A stretch of DNA of 47,297 bases from assembly GCF_001913705.1 (NCBI RefSeq), contig NZ_MKQD01000036.1, positions 1 through 47,297 on the forward strand, in the 5' to 3' direction. The notes beneath the pieces are model-generated. The model had not been told where the DNA came from. It saw only the letters and a program-made list of their open reading frames with translations, and searched no databases. The translations under genes were made by a program, and so were the position numbers. The DNA is from Thalassotalea sp. PP2-459. GTDB taxonomy: Bacteria > Pseudomonadota > Gammaproteobacteria > Enterobacterales > Alteromonadaceae. Below are positions 37,395 to 45,963 of this stretch, one piece after another. Each line of letters begins with the position of its first letter. Positions within the stretch are counted from its first letter, which is position 1.

Positions 37395-38621
37395 ATGAAA
37401 CCAGCACAACAACCATTACCAGAAGAGGCGTTTTATAGCCGCGATTTTTTACTCAAACATGGCCAATCAATTCTTAACTTTTATAACCCAAGGGTAATTG
37501 ATAATACGGGCGGTTACTTTCAAAACTTCCGTGATAATGGCGACCATTTTGATGATAAATTCAGACAGCTTGTCAGTAGTACACGCATCGTTGTTAACTA
37601 TGCTCTTGCCAGTTTGGTGTATGATAACAATGAATACCTTAGCATGGCTAAACACGGCTTAGATTATGTAGAACAAGTACATTGGCAACAAGACAAGCAA
37701 CGCTACGCATGGACGTTAAACGATCACCAAGCTAATGACATGACCCAACAAGCCTATGGTTACGCCTTTGTATTACTTGCATATGCTGCAGCAAAAAAAT
37801 CAGGCCTTATCAACAGTAACGATAAACTACTTACTGTTTATCAGTTACTTGAAGAGCGCTTTTGGCAAGCCGAATTTGGCTTATATGCCGACGAAATCAG
37901 TGCCGATGGACAATTAAGTGATTACCGTGGTCAAAATGCTAACATGCACTTATGTGAAGCGATGATTGCCGCCTACGAAGCAACATCAGACACATTATTT
38001 TTACAACGTGCGCAAACCATTGCTGAAAATATTGCTATTCGCCAAGCTGATCTCACTGATGGGTTAGTATGGGAACATTACACTACCGAGTTTACGCCTG
38101 ACTGGGAATACAACAAAGACGATCCAAAAAATCTATATCGCCCTTGGGGATTTCAACCCGGCCACCAAACAGAGTGGACCAAATTACTGTTAATGCTTAA
38201 CCGACATCAACCACAAAGCTGGTTAGTTGAACGCGCCAAATCATTATTCGATCGTGCTTATCAAACAGCATGGGATAATGAGCACGGCGGTTTAATCTAC
38301 GGATTTGATCCGCAAGGAAAATGCTGCGATAACGATAAATATTTTTGGGTGCAAGCAGAAAGCTTTGCTGCTGCTGCAATGTTATATCAAGTCACCAAGG
38401 ATAAAAAATACTTAGAGCAATACAATGCATTATGGCAATACAGCTGGCAGCATATGGTTGATCATCAACACGGAGCATGGTTTCGTATCTTAAAACATAA
38501 CAACACTAAATACAGTGACCAAAAAAGTGCTGCTGGTGCAAAATGTGATTACCACACATTAGGCGCATGCTTTGAAGTATTACGTGTACTTGGCGACGAT
38601 ACCTTAAATAGAAAGCTTTAA
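37395..38621 (+). CDS. AGE-family sugar epimerase/isomerase, predicted mannose isomerase
   Basis: 408 residues from ATG 37395, chosen for the strong GGAGAG eight bases upstream; the alternative TTG at 37371 is unlikely. The (alpha/alpha)6 barrel family is shown by NTGGYFQNFRDNG, HWQQDKQRYAWTL, FQPGHQTEWTKLL (catalytic His) and CDYHTLGACFEVLR (second catalytic His). The family includes GlcNAc 2-epimerase, mannose isomerase (YihS-like) and cellobiose epimerase. Placement directly after a fructokinase and in a mannose locus favours mannose-to-fructose isomerisation. A mannobiose or GlcNAc epimerase cannot be excluded. Confidence 0.85.
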   Translation: MKPAQQPLPEEAFYSRDFLLKHGQSILNFYNPRVIDNTGGYFQNFRDNGDHFDDKFRQLVSSTRIVVNYALASLVYDNNEYLSMAKHGLDYVEQVHWQQDKQRYAWTLNDHQANDMTQQAYGYAFVLLAYAAAKKSGLINSNDKLLTVYQLLEERFWQAEFGLYADEISADGQLSDYRGQNANMHLCEAMIAAYEATSDTLFLQRAQTIAENIAIRQADLTDGLVWEHYTTEFTPDWEYNKDDPKNLYRPWGFQPGHQTEWTKLLLMLNRHQPQSWLVERAKSLFDRAYQTAWDNEHGGLIYGFDPQGKCCDNDKYFWVQAESFAAAAMLYQVTKDKKYLEQYNALWQYSWQHMVDHQHGAWFRILKHNNTKYSDQKSAAGAKCDYHTLGACFEVLRVLGDDTLNRKL

Positions 38622-38637
38622 GCATAAAGGAAAGAAA

Positions 38638-40926
38638 ATGCAGTACCGCTTGGTTCAGTCGACGCACAATGACGTAAAAAAAATAGTGTTCGGTGTTTTT
38701 ATAACGATATTATTAACAACGGCTTGCACGCAAAAACCAAATGCAACCAAGCCTCAACACAATAACACACTCATTTCCTATGTAGATCCTTTTATTGGCA
38801 CGGCCGGAAAAGGTAAAACCTACCCAGGAGCTACCCAACCTTATGGTATGGTGCAATTAAGTCCAGATAATGGTCGCAATGGTTGGGATTGGATTTCAGG
38901 TTATTTTTATCCTGATAATGTTATTGCCGGTTTTAGTCATACTCACCTTTCCGGCACAGGTGCTGGTGATTTATATGATATTTCGTTTATGCCATTGGCA
39001 GGTGAAGTAAAACAAGCAGTATTAGACGATGTAAAAAAAACACCAACCATTTATTCGTCTTTCTCTCATGATAATGAATCTGCTTCGCCTGGTTATTATC
39101 AGGTTTTTTTAACCGATTACGACATTAATGTTGAATTAACGGCAGGTTTAAGAAGCGGGGTTCAAAAATATACCTTTGCTGATAAACATCAACATGGACA
39201 AGTAAAATTAGATTTAAATTATTCACGTAATTGGGACGCTACGATTGCCACTAACATTAACGTGATTGATGATTACACTATTTCAGGTTACCGAAAGTCT
39301 ACCGGCTGGGCTAAAGATCAGCGAGTATATTTTTATACCACCTTTTCTGAAAAAATCACTTCTATCGATATCAGTGTTGCTGAAAAAGCCATTCAAACAA
39401 CAAAGACACATTACACAACAACCAAAGGCGATGGTTTAACAGCCCTGCTACATTTTGATGTCAGCAAAAACAAGAAAATTACGGTTAAAACAGCGATCAG
39501 CTCAGTCAGTAGTGAAAATGCCAAACTAAATTTACTAAGTGATGGAGCAGAAAAAAGTTTTACACAGGTAAAACAAGAAAGTGAACTATTATGGGAACAA
39601 GCGCTAGCAAAAGTAAAAGTTAACGCAACTCCTGATAACATGGTGCAGTTTTACACGGCACTTTATCATTCTTATTTAGCACCTCGCGTATTTTCAGATA
39701 GTAATGGACAATACAAAGGCCCTGATGGCAATATTCATCAGTCTACAGAAAACCCACGTTATTCTTTTTTCTCTTTATGGGATACCTTCCGAGCATTACA
39801 CCCATGGAAAACAATTACCGACACAGAACACAGCAAAGCCATGATGCATTCACTTATGGCCCATTATCATGAATATGGGCTATTACCCGTGTGGAATTTT
39901 CAAGGTAACGAAACCGATATGATGATGGGCTATCATGCCGTACCAGTACTGGCTGATGCGTATCTAAAAGGTGTTATTACTGATAAAGACATTAATGGTG
40001 AAGAGTTATTCGTCGCCATGAAAAAAAGTGCGATGCAAACTAATTTTAGCATTAAAGAATATCGTGAATTGGGCTATGTTCCCTTTGAACAAGGTAACTG
40101 GAATGTGTCATTAACGCTTGAGTATGCTTTTGACGATTGGAGCATAGCCCAAATGGCAAAGGCTTTAGGTAAAGCAGACGATTACCAGTTATTTTCCCAA
40201 CGAGCCTTAAACTACCAACAGCATTTTGATCACAATACAAATTTCATGCGCGCTAAAGGCTTAAACGGCGAATTTAAAGATAACTTTGATCCATTAGCCT
40301 ATCATCCAGAAGATTATTGCGAAGCTAACGCCTGGCAGTATAACTTTTTTGTGCCTCATGATATTCATGGGCTTATTAAGTTGATGGGTGGGTCTGAAAA
40401 GTTTAATCGAAAACTCGATAACATGTTTACTACTGCCCAACAAGTAGATCCCAAAACAAATATGTTGCCTGAATGGATATCAGGTTACATAGGTCAGTAT
40501 GTACACGGCAACGAACCAGCACATCACGTCCCATACTTGTACCAATTTATAGACAAACCTCATAAAACTCAGCAACGCGTACGACAAATTATGTCTACTT
40601 TATATACAACAAAACCCGATGGCCTTGTTGGTAATGAAGATGCCGGTCAAATGTCAGCTTGGTATATGTTTAGTGCACTTGGTTTTTATCCGGTAAACCC
40701 AGTATCTGGTGAATATATTTTAGGTAGCCCAGAAGTTAATCAAGCAACAATATCACTGCCCAACGACAAAACATTTAACATCATCGCCAAGAACCAATCA
40801 GAAGATAATATTTATGTTGAGTCAGTATTTTTGAATGATAAAAAACACACTTCCTTTAAAATTAGCCATGAAGAAATTATGGCGGGTGGCACACTCATAT
40901 TTAACATGACTTCGGAGCAACAGTAA
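38638..40926 (+). CDS. GH92 exo-alpha-mannosidase, lipoprotein
   Basis: 762 residues. A long charged N-region precedes the lipobox LTTAC (Cys30); the start is supported by AAGGA seven bases upstream. GH92 blocks: YVDPFIGTAGKGKTYPGAT, WDWISGYFYP, GFSHTHLSGTGAGDL, LWDTFRALHPW, HGNEPAHH (Glu626 acid) and GLVGNEDAGQMSAWY, where the usual Asp-Asp is Glu-Asp. It is closest in layout to the unit B GH92 enzyme (15523-17760). Likely an alpha-mannosidase on high-mannose glycans; linkage not readable. Confidence 0.92.
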   Translation: MQYRLVQSTHNDVKKIVFGVFITILLTTACTQKPNATKPQHNNTLISYVDPFIGTAGKGKTYPGATQPYGMVQLSPDNGRNGWDWISGYFYPDNVIAGFSHTHLSGTGAGDLYDISFMPLAGEVKQAVLDDVKKTPTIYSSFSHDNESASPGYYQVFLTDYDINVELTAGLRSGVQKYTFADKHQHGQVKLDLNYSRNWDATIATNINVIDDYTISGYRKSTGWAKDQRVYFYTTFSEKITSIDISVAEKAIQTTKTHYTTTKGDGLTALLHFDVSKNKKITVKTAISSVSSENAKLNLLSDGAEKSFTQVKQESELLWEQALAKVKVNATPDNMVQFYTALYHSYLAPRVFSDSNGQYKGPDGNIHQSTENPRYSFFSLWDTFRALHPWKTITDTEHSKAMMHSLMAHYHEYGLLPVWNFQGNETDMMMGYHAVPVLADAYLKGVITDKDINGEELFVAMKKSAMQTNFSIKEYRELGYVPFEQGNWNVSLTLEYAFDDWSIAQMAKALGKADDYQLFSQRALNYQQHFDHNTNFMRAKGLNGEFKDNFDPLAYHPEDYCEANAWQYNFFVPHDIHGLIKLMGGSEKFNRKLDNMFTTAQQVDPKTNMLPEWISGYIGQYVHGNEPAHHVPYLYQFIDKPHKTQQRVRQIMSTLYTTKPDGLVGNEDAGQMSAWYMFSALGFYPVNPVSGEYILGSPEVNQATISLPNDKTFNIIAKNQSEDNIYVESVFLNDKKHTSFKISHEEIMAGGTLIFNMTSEQQ

Positions 40927-40928
40927 TT

Positions 40929-43181
40929 ATGCGTACTTTTTTATTATGTTTCTTAGTGTGCACATTCACGCATGCCACCGAAACAGTCACTCAATATGTT
41001 AACCCTTTTATTGGTACTTCTAATTTTGGCGCAACACACCCCGGTGCGCAATACCCGCATGGTATGGCATCTGTTGTTCCGTTTAATGCTGCATTTAAAG
41101 CAGGTAAAGAAAATACATTTGAAAAAGACGAGGCATGGAATTCACGAGGGTACATCCATGATAATAACTTTCTAACCGGTTTTAGTCATGTCAATTTAAG
41201 TGGTGTTGGTTGCCCAGACTTAGGTAGCCTCTTATTGATGCCAACGACAGGGAGTTTAGAATTTGACGCGGAAAAATATGGCGCTACTTACAGCAATGAA
41301 GAAGCCTCTCCAGGATATTACCGTAATACCCTTAATAAATACGGAATTGATGTAGAAGTCACTAGCACCTTACGTACAGGCCTTAGTCGGTATACCTTTC
41401 CTAAAGGACAATCTCAAATTTTACTAAATTTAGGCTTAGGTCTCACTAATGAAACGGGTGGCATGCTAAAGGTGGTATCAAACAACGAAGTCGAAGGCTT
41501 TAAAATGCTGGGTACTTTTTGTTATAACCCAGAGGATGTTCGTCCTGTTTATTTTGTCGCTAAACTGAGTAAAAAAGCTAAAACGGCTGGTGCATGGAAA
41601 AAAATGCCGACGTATAAAAACGTTGAGGCAGAATGGGTTGGTTACAACGATAGCTATAAGCCCTATGAAAACTATCGACAAGAAATTGCAGGTGATGATA
41701 TTGGTGCGTACTTCCAGTTTGACACGCAAGAAAATGAGCAAATTGAAGTTAAGCTAGGTATTTCCTACGTTAGTATTAGCAATGCAAGAGAAAACCTTGA
41801 GGCAGAACAACCCGAATTTTCATTTGAGCGCACCAAAGAAAAATCTCAACAAAAATGGCAACAACTGCTTGAACGTATTACCGTTAAAGGCGATACAGAA
41901 AAGAAAACTATTTTTTATAGCGCACTCTATCATACACTGATTCACCCTAATATCATTCAAGACATCAATGGAGATTATCCATTGATGGGACAATCAGGTA
42001 TTGGTAATAATCAAGAAAAAACGCGTTACAGTGTATACTCATTATGGGACACCAATAGAAACCTTCACCCTCTGTTAAGCCTTGTTTACCCAGAAATACA
42101 ATCTGATATGGTGAATTCTATGGTAGACATGGCTAAAGAAAGTGGCTGGTTACCTAAATGGGAATTACTGGGCATGGAAACACAAGTCATGGTAGGTGAT
42201 CCTGCAACACCTGTCATTGCTGATACCTATTTACGTGGCATACAAGACTTTGATATTGATAGTGCTTACAATTTTGCAAAAAAAGCTGCGAGTGTTGAAC
42301 AAAACAACCTATTACGTCCAGAAAATAAAGCATATTTAACACATGGCTATGTGCCTGTTGATGGAGAAGGTCAATGGGATGGTACTGTATCAACTAGCCT
42401 AGAATACTATATCGCTGACTGGAACCTTGCACAGCTAGCAAAAGCATTAGGTAAAAAGCAAGATCATGACACTTTTTTACAGCGTTCTATGGGTTATAAA
42501 AAATTATTTGATCCTAAGACAGGTATGCTTCGTCCTAAGCACATCAATGGAAAATGGCTAACACCTTACGACCCTCAACTAGGCCGAAATTTTGAACCCG
42601 CTCCTGGGTACATCGAGGGAAATGCTTGGAACTATCGCTTTTATGTTCCCCATGATATTAATGGGCTTATGGAATTACTTGGCGGTGAAAAACATTTTCT
42701 TGAGCAACTTGAACAAACTTTTATTACTGATAATTTCGATATGGCAAATGAGCCAGATATCACCTACCCATTTCTCTATAATTATATAGAGGGCGAAGAA
42801 TGGCGTAGCCAAAAACGAGTAATGGAGCTAATAGAAAAACATTACCATAATACACCTGGTGGCATTCCTGGTAATGATGATGCCGGTACCCTTTCAGCAT
42901 GGTTAGTTTTCAGTATGATGGGTATATATCCAGTTTCACCTGGCGATATGCATTATGCCGTTGTATCACCCTCATTTAATGAAGTAACAATAAAGCTCAA
43001 TTCAGATTACTATGCGAATAAAAATTTAGTGATAAAATCAAAACAAAATGACTCTGAAGGTAAGTATATTTCAAACATTTTGTTTAATAATGAAAAGATT
43101 AACTCCTATTTCATCAATCACAATGCATTGGTCAAAGGTGGTGAGTTGTTATTTTTGATTGGCGATGAAAAGTCTAAATAG
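40929..43181 (+). CDS. GH92 exo-alpha-mannosidase, secreted, divergent subgroup
   Basis: 750 residues with a signal peptide (MRTFLLCFLVCTFTHA) and no lipobox, unlike the other three. The N-terminal block is YVNPFIGTSNFGATHPGAQYPHG. The acid motif reads ANEPDITYPFLYNY (Glu608 kept, but the HGN and HH context is lost), and the base motif is IPGNDDAGTLSAW. These differences place it in another GH92 subgroup, so a linkage other than alpha-1,2 (for example alpha-1,3) is plausible. It begins two bases after the preceding GH92 stop and ends unit C. Confidence 0.9.
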   Translation: MRTFLLCFLVCTFTHATETVTQYVNPFIGTSNFGATHPGAQYPHGMASVVPFNAAFKAGKENTFEKDEAWNSRGYIHDNNFLTGFSHVNLSGVGCPDLGSLLLMPTTGSLEFDAEKYGATYSNEEASPGYYRNTLNKYGIDVEVTSTLRTGLSRYTFPKGQSQILLNLGLGLTNETGGMLKVVSNNEVEGFKMLGTFCYNPEDVRPVYFVAKLSKKAKTAGAWKKMPTYKNVEAEWVGYNDSYKPYENYRQEIAGDDIGAYFQFDTQENEQIEVKLGISYVSISNARENLEAEQPEFSFERTKEKSQQKWQQLLERITVKGDTEKKTIFYSALYHTLIHPNIIQDINGDYPLMGQSGIGNNQEKTRYSVYSLWDTNRNLHPLLSLVYPEIQSDMVNSMVDMAKESGWLPKWELLGMETQVMVGDPATPVIADTYLRGIQDFDIDSAYNFAKKAASVEQNNLLRPENKAYLTHGYVPVDGEGQWDGTVSTSLEYYIADWNLAQLAKALGKKQDHDTFLQRSMGYKKLFDPKTGMLRPKHINGKWLTPYDPQLGRNFEPAPGYIEGNAWNYRFYVPHDINGLMELLGGEKHFLEQLEQTFITDNFDMANEPDITYPFLYNYIEGEEWRSQKRVMELIEKHYHNTPGGIPGNDDAGTLSAWLVFSMMGIYPVSPGDMHYAVVSPSFNEVTIKLNSDYYANKNLVIKSKQNDSEGKYISNILFNNEKINSYFINHNALVKGGELLFLIGDEKSK

Positions 43182-43208
43182 CAATTTGTACAAATAGAAT
43201 ATATAAAA

Positions 43209-43247
43209 TAAGAAAGTCCGATAATTATTAAATTACGCGCTTTCTTA
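43209..43247 (+). terminator. possible terminator of unit C
   Basis: Arms TAAGAAAG (43209-43216) and CTTTCTTA (43240-43247) pair perfectly over eight bases, 28 bases after the last GH92 stop. No clear T-run follows, so termination strength is uncertain. Confidence 0.35.
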
Positions 43248-43344
43248 ATATCGGGCGGCTGACCCCCTAAACAGAACCTATTCCTCACTCAACCTCAATG
43301 AGAGTCTTGGAGGTTATTATTTACAATTAAATCTACCTGAGTCC

Positions 43345-43503
43345 CTATATTCTCAATAAACAATAGATTGCCTTCAGTTCTGTAATATTCACTCCTTTAA
43401 TATGAACAGGCGCGATATTACTACCCGGCAGCCAATCTTCACGATCATAATAAGTAATGCTTTCTATAGCGCAACGGCCAAAATTCTGTCGAATTATAAT
43501 CAT
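43345..43503 (-). CDS. short open frame of 52 residues, doubtful gene or remnant
   Basis: ATG at 43503 to TAG at 43345, between two plus-strand genes. The peptide (NFGRCAIESITYYDREDWLPG...HIKGVNITELKAIY) looks protein-like in composition. There is no good ribosome site, a stop lies two codons upstream, and I recognise no family. It may be a fragment of a lost gene. Confidence 0.25.
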   Translation of the reverse strand: MIIIRQNFGRCAIESITYYDREDWLPGSNIAPVHIKGVNITELKAIYCLLRI

Positions 43504-43652
43504 GTTCTAACAATCATACCTAGTAATCTATAGTCACCATTACATAAGTTTTCTACAGACCGCTACAAAACATAACAAATAAATTTTATGTGTTGAATTA
43601 ATTCCCATATAATAATGGTTTACCTAAATAGTTGTGCGTACTGGAGGAGCCA

Positions 43653-45383
43653 ATGTTTCTGATTGATCAGTTTATTTTACTTGCAGCCGCACTTATTCTA
43701 ATAGGTATTTTGTCGAGTCAATTGTCTGCTCGCTTGGGCTTACCTGTATTAGTACTCTTTTTATTAGTTGGCATGCTAGCAGGAGAAGATGGCCCTGGCG
43801 GCATAATGTTTGATAATGCTGAAGCAGCGCATGCGCTGGGAACACTGGCATTAGCAATGATATTATTTGATGGTGGCTTACAAACACCCTTTTCCTCGAT
43901 TAAAAAGGTGTGGAAACCAGCTTCTGCATTAGCAACTCTTGGTGTACTTGTCACAGGGGCTGTTACTGGATATGCGGCAGCTTATATCTTAGATTTACCC
44001 TTATTATATGGAATGTTAATTGGCGCTATCGTTGGCTCTACTGATGCCGCAGCTGTTTTTTCACTATTGCGCAATGCCGGTATTAATTTAGACAAAAAAC
44101 TTAGCTCCACACTCGAGATCGAAAGTGCATCAAACGATCCAATGGCCATCTTCCTAACTGTAGGTCTATTAGAAATTTTAGTGAATGGAATGGAGCCCGG
44201 CACCCAATTATTAGCATTATTTGCCTCACAAATGGGGTTTGGGGGACTGTTCGGATTACTAATCGGTTGGTTATCAGTCAAGTTAATCAATAACACACAG
44301 TTATCAGCAGCAGGCCTATACCCTGTGCTAGTAGCAGCCTGCGGCTTATTGTCATTTGGTATAACCGCTTATGTTGGTGGAAGTGGATTTTTAGCTGTGT
44401 TTATTACCGGCACAGTTATAGGAAATAGTCATTTCATTGCAAGAAAAAACACTTTTCTATTTCACGACGGCCTTGCTTGGCTGAGTCAAATTACAATGTT
44501 CTTAGTACTCGGTTTGTTAATAACGCCTACATTATTATTAGAAGTTTGGCTAGAAGGCCTTGTTATAGCACTCGTATTAATTTTTATCGCCCGCCCATTG
44601 GCTGTAATTCCAATTCTTGCACTTTTTAGGTTTAAATGGCGAGAAATCACCTTAGTTTCTTGGGTGGGCTTAAGAGGCTCTGTGCCTATTATTTTAGCGA
44701 TATTCCCTTATATATTTGGGTTACCCGGAGCCGCGCTTATCTTTAACGTAGTGTTTTTCGTTGTTCTAATTTCTGCAACGGTTCAAGGCTCTACCCTAGC
44801 TTTAATGGCCAAAGCATTAAAGCTAACATTACCGCCTCAAGAGAAGCCAGCAGCCACTTTAGAAATTATGTCATTGAAAGATGTAAATGCTGATATTGTA
44901 GAAATCACCATTGATGAGAAGTCACGTGCAGCAGAGCGACGATTATCACAACTTGCCTTACCTGAAAGTGCCGTAGTTGCGATGATTACCCGAAACGATA
45001 AGATAATTGCACCAAGAGGCTCAACGCAATTATTGACAGGCGATCACTTATTTATTGTATTAAAGCCTGCAATTAGGTCTTTTGTGAATTTTGTTTTCTC
45101 TAGTAAATCAAAGCGAAAAAATCTCAATACTTTATTAGACGAATTTAAAGTTAAAGCCACAACAAGAATATTAGATTTATCTCACTCCTATAATATAGAA
45201 GTAAATTGCTCTGAAAACGAAACTTTAGAACAGCTCATAAAAAGTAAACTCAAAGACAATGTGGAAGTTGGAAAATCGGTGATATTAGAAAATGTTGAAT
45301 TAACCATTCATGAAATGTTAATGGATAGAATCATAACTGTTGGGGTAAAAATGACGGCCCCAAAAATCACTAAAAGTAAATGA
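43653..45383 (+). CDS. nhaP2: K+/H+ or Na+/H+ antiporter, NhaP2/CvrA type
   Basis: 576 residues from ATG 43653, which has GGAGGAG six bases upstream; the GTG-type upstream start is not needed. The CPA1 membrane domain has the motifs GLPVLVLFLLVGMLAGEDGPG, IVGSTDAAAVFSLL (the transport Asp) and SWVGLRGSVPIILAIFPY. A C-terminal TrkA-C-like regulatory domain starts near residue 410 (LKDVNADIVEITID), as in CvrA/NhaP2. It exports K+ (and Na+) for protons and helps in osmotic and pH balance. It is monocistronic and unrelated to the sugar locus. Confidence 0.9.
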   Translation: MFLIDQFILLAAALILIGILSSQLSARLGLPVLVLFLLVGMLAGEDGPGGIMFDNAEAAHALGTLALAMILFDGGLQTPFSSIKKVWKPASALATLGVLVTGAVTGYAAAYILDLPLLYGMLIGAIVGSTDAAAVFSLLRNAGINLDKKLSSTLEIESASNDPMAIFLTVGLLEILVNGMEPGTQLLALFASQMGFGGLFGLLIGWLSVKLINNTQLSAAGLYPVLVAACGLLSFGITAYVGGSGFLAVFITGTVIGNSHFIARKNTFLFHDGLAWLSQITMFLVLGLLITPTLLLEVWLEGLVIALVLIFIARPLAVIPILALFRFKWREITLVSWVGLRGSVPIILAIFPYIFGLPGAALIFNVVFFVVLISATVQGSTLALMAKALKLTLPPQEKPAATLEIMSLKDVNADIVEITIDEKSRAAERRLSQLALPESAVVAMITRNDKIIAPRGSTQLLTGDHLFIVLKPAIRSFVNFVFSSKSKRKNLNTLLDEFKVKATTRILDLSHSYNIEVNCSENETLEQLIKSKLKDNVEVGKSVILENVELTIHEMLMDRIITVGVKMTAPKITKSK

Positions 45384-45406
45384 AATGGCTAAAACGAAGT
45401 TTAGAG

Positions 45407-45437
45407 CCAATAAACCAAGAAAAAATTATTTTATTGG
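45407..45437 (+). terminator. possible terminator after the antiporter gene
   Basis: CCAATAAA (45407-45414) pairs with TTTATTGG (45430-45437), 24 bases after the antiporter stop. It is AT-rich and followed by a weak T-run (CTCTTTTC), so moderate confidence only. Confidence 0.4.
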
Positions 45438-45626
45438 TTAACTCTTTTCATTTCAATTGAAGTAACTTTTTGATTACCTCTTCACAGTAATATGTGGGGA
45501 TTGCCGAACACCCATGAGATCAGTGTATTAATGTATGGATTTGTTTCAATGTTTCGAGTTAAAAAGAAGCTGCAATAGCTATTTTTTGATATGAGAAAAT
45601 TCATTGGATAATAACAAAAGAGAAAA

Positions 45627-45714
45627 TGGCGGTGACGGAGAGATTCGAACTCTCGAAAGGTTGCCCTTTACACACTTTCCAGGCGTGCTCCTTCAGCCAC
45701 TCGGACACGTCACC
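45627..45714 (-). tRNA. tRNA-Ser(GGA)
   Basis: Minus-strand sequence begins GGTGACGTGTCCGAGTGGC and ends with encoded CCA. The seven-base acceptor stem GGTGACG/CGTCACC is perfect. A GGA anticodon lies in the loop CTGGAAA, a long variable arm follows (serine type), and the T-loop is GTTCGAATC. The length is 88 bases. It reads UCC and UCU codons. A T-rich stretch follows the gene. Confidence 0.95.
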
Positions 45715-45789
45715 TAAATTTGATTCATTTTTTAACGATAAATTTTTTACAGTGTTTATCTGCACTGGGTGATTTGGCTGAGCTCGCCT

Positions 45790-45830
45790 AGGCGTGTTAT
45801 ACACCTTGGCAGCAACTCGGACACGTCACC
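45790..45830 (-). pseudogene. decayed partial copy of tRNA-Ser
   Basis: The bases CTCGGACACGTCACCTAAA (45816-45834) repeat the 5' end of the intact tRNA-Ser and its upstream flank. AGGCGTG at 45790 repeats its anticodon-stem part, but the interior is scrambled and the 3' half is missing. It is either a leftover of a former tandem tRNA array or of an att-type duplication. Confidence 0.6.
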
Positions 45831-45898
45831 TAAACTTGAATTTTTATTGCTCCTTCACATCAATACTGAAGGCTGCACTAAAAAAGCTGCGCTATGTT

Positions 45899-45930
45899 AG
45901 AAAAAAAGCCCTGATTTAGCAAGGCTTTCT
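45899..45930 (-). terminator. intrinsic terminator of nadA
   Basis: On the minus strand AAAGCC (45923-45928) pairs with GGCTTT (45905-45910), followed by a run of T to about 45901. It starts 36 bases after the nadA stop. A classic Rho-independent shape. Confidence 0.8.
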
Positions 45931-45963
45931 TATACTTTCAGTACTAATTGGTTGCTTTTTAGC

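Larger units (their letters stand above)
43182..43652. other. non-genic interval downstream of unit C
   Basis: About 470 bases. It holds the possible terminator at 43209-43247, the short minus-strand frame at 43345-43503 and the promoter region of the antiporter gene. A strong GGAGGAG ribosome site lies at ~43642. Nothing else is supported. Confidence 0.5.

Noticed and set aside
11011-43181. Bacteroidota-type PUL acquired whole by transfer
   Set aside because: There is no SusC/SusD pair, and the codon style, TonB receptor type, LacI regulator and promoter style match the gammaproteobacterial flanks; no integrase or insertion sequence borders the locus.
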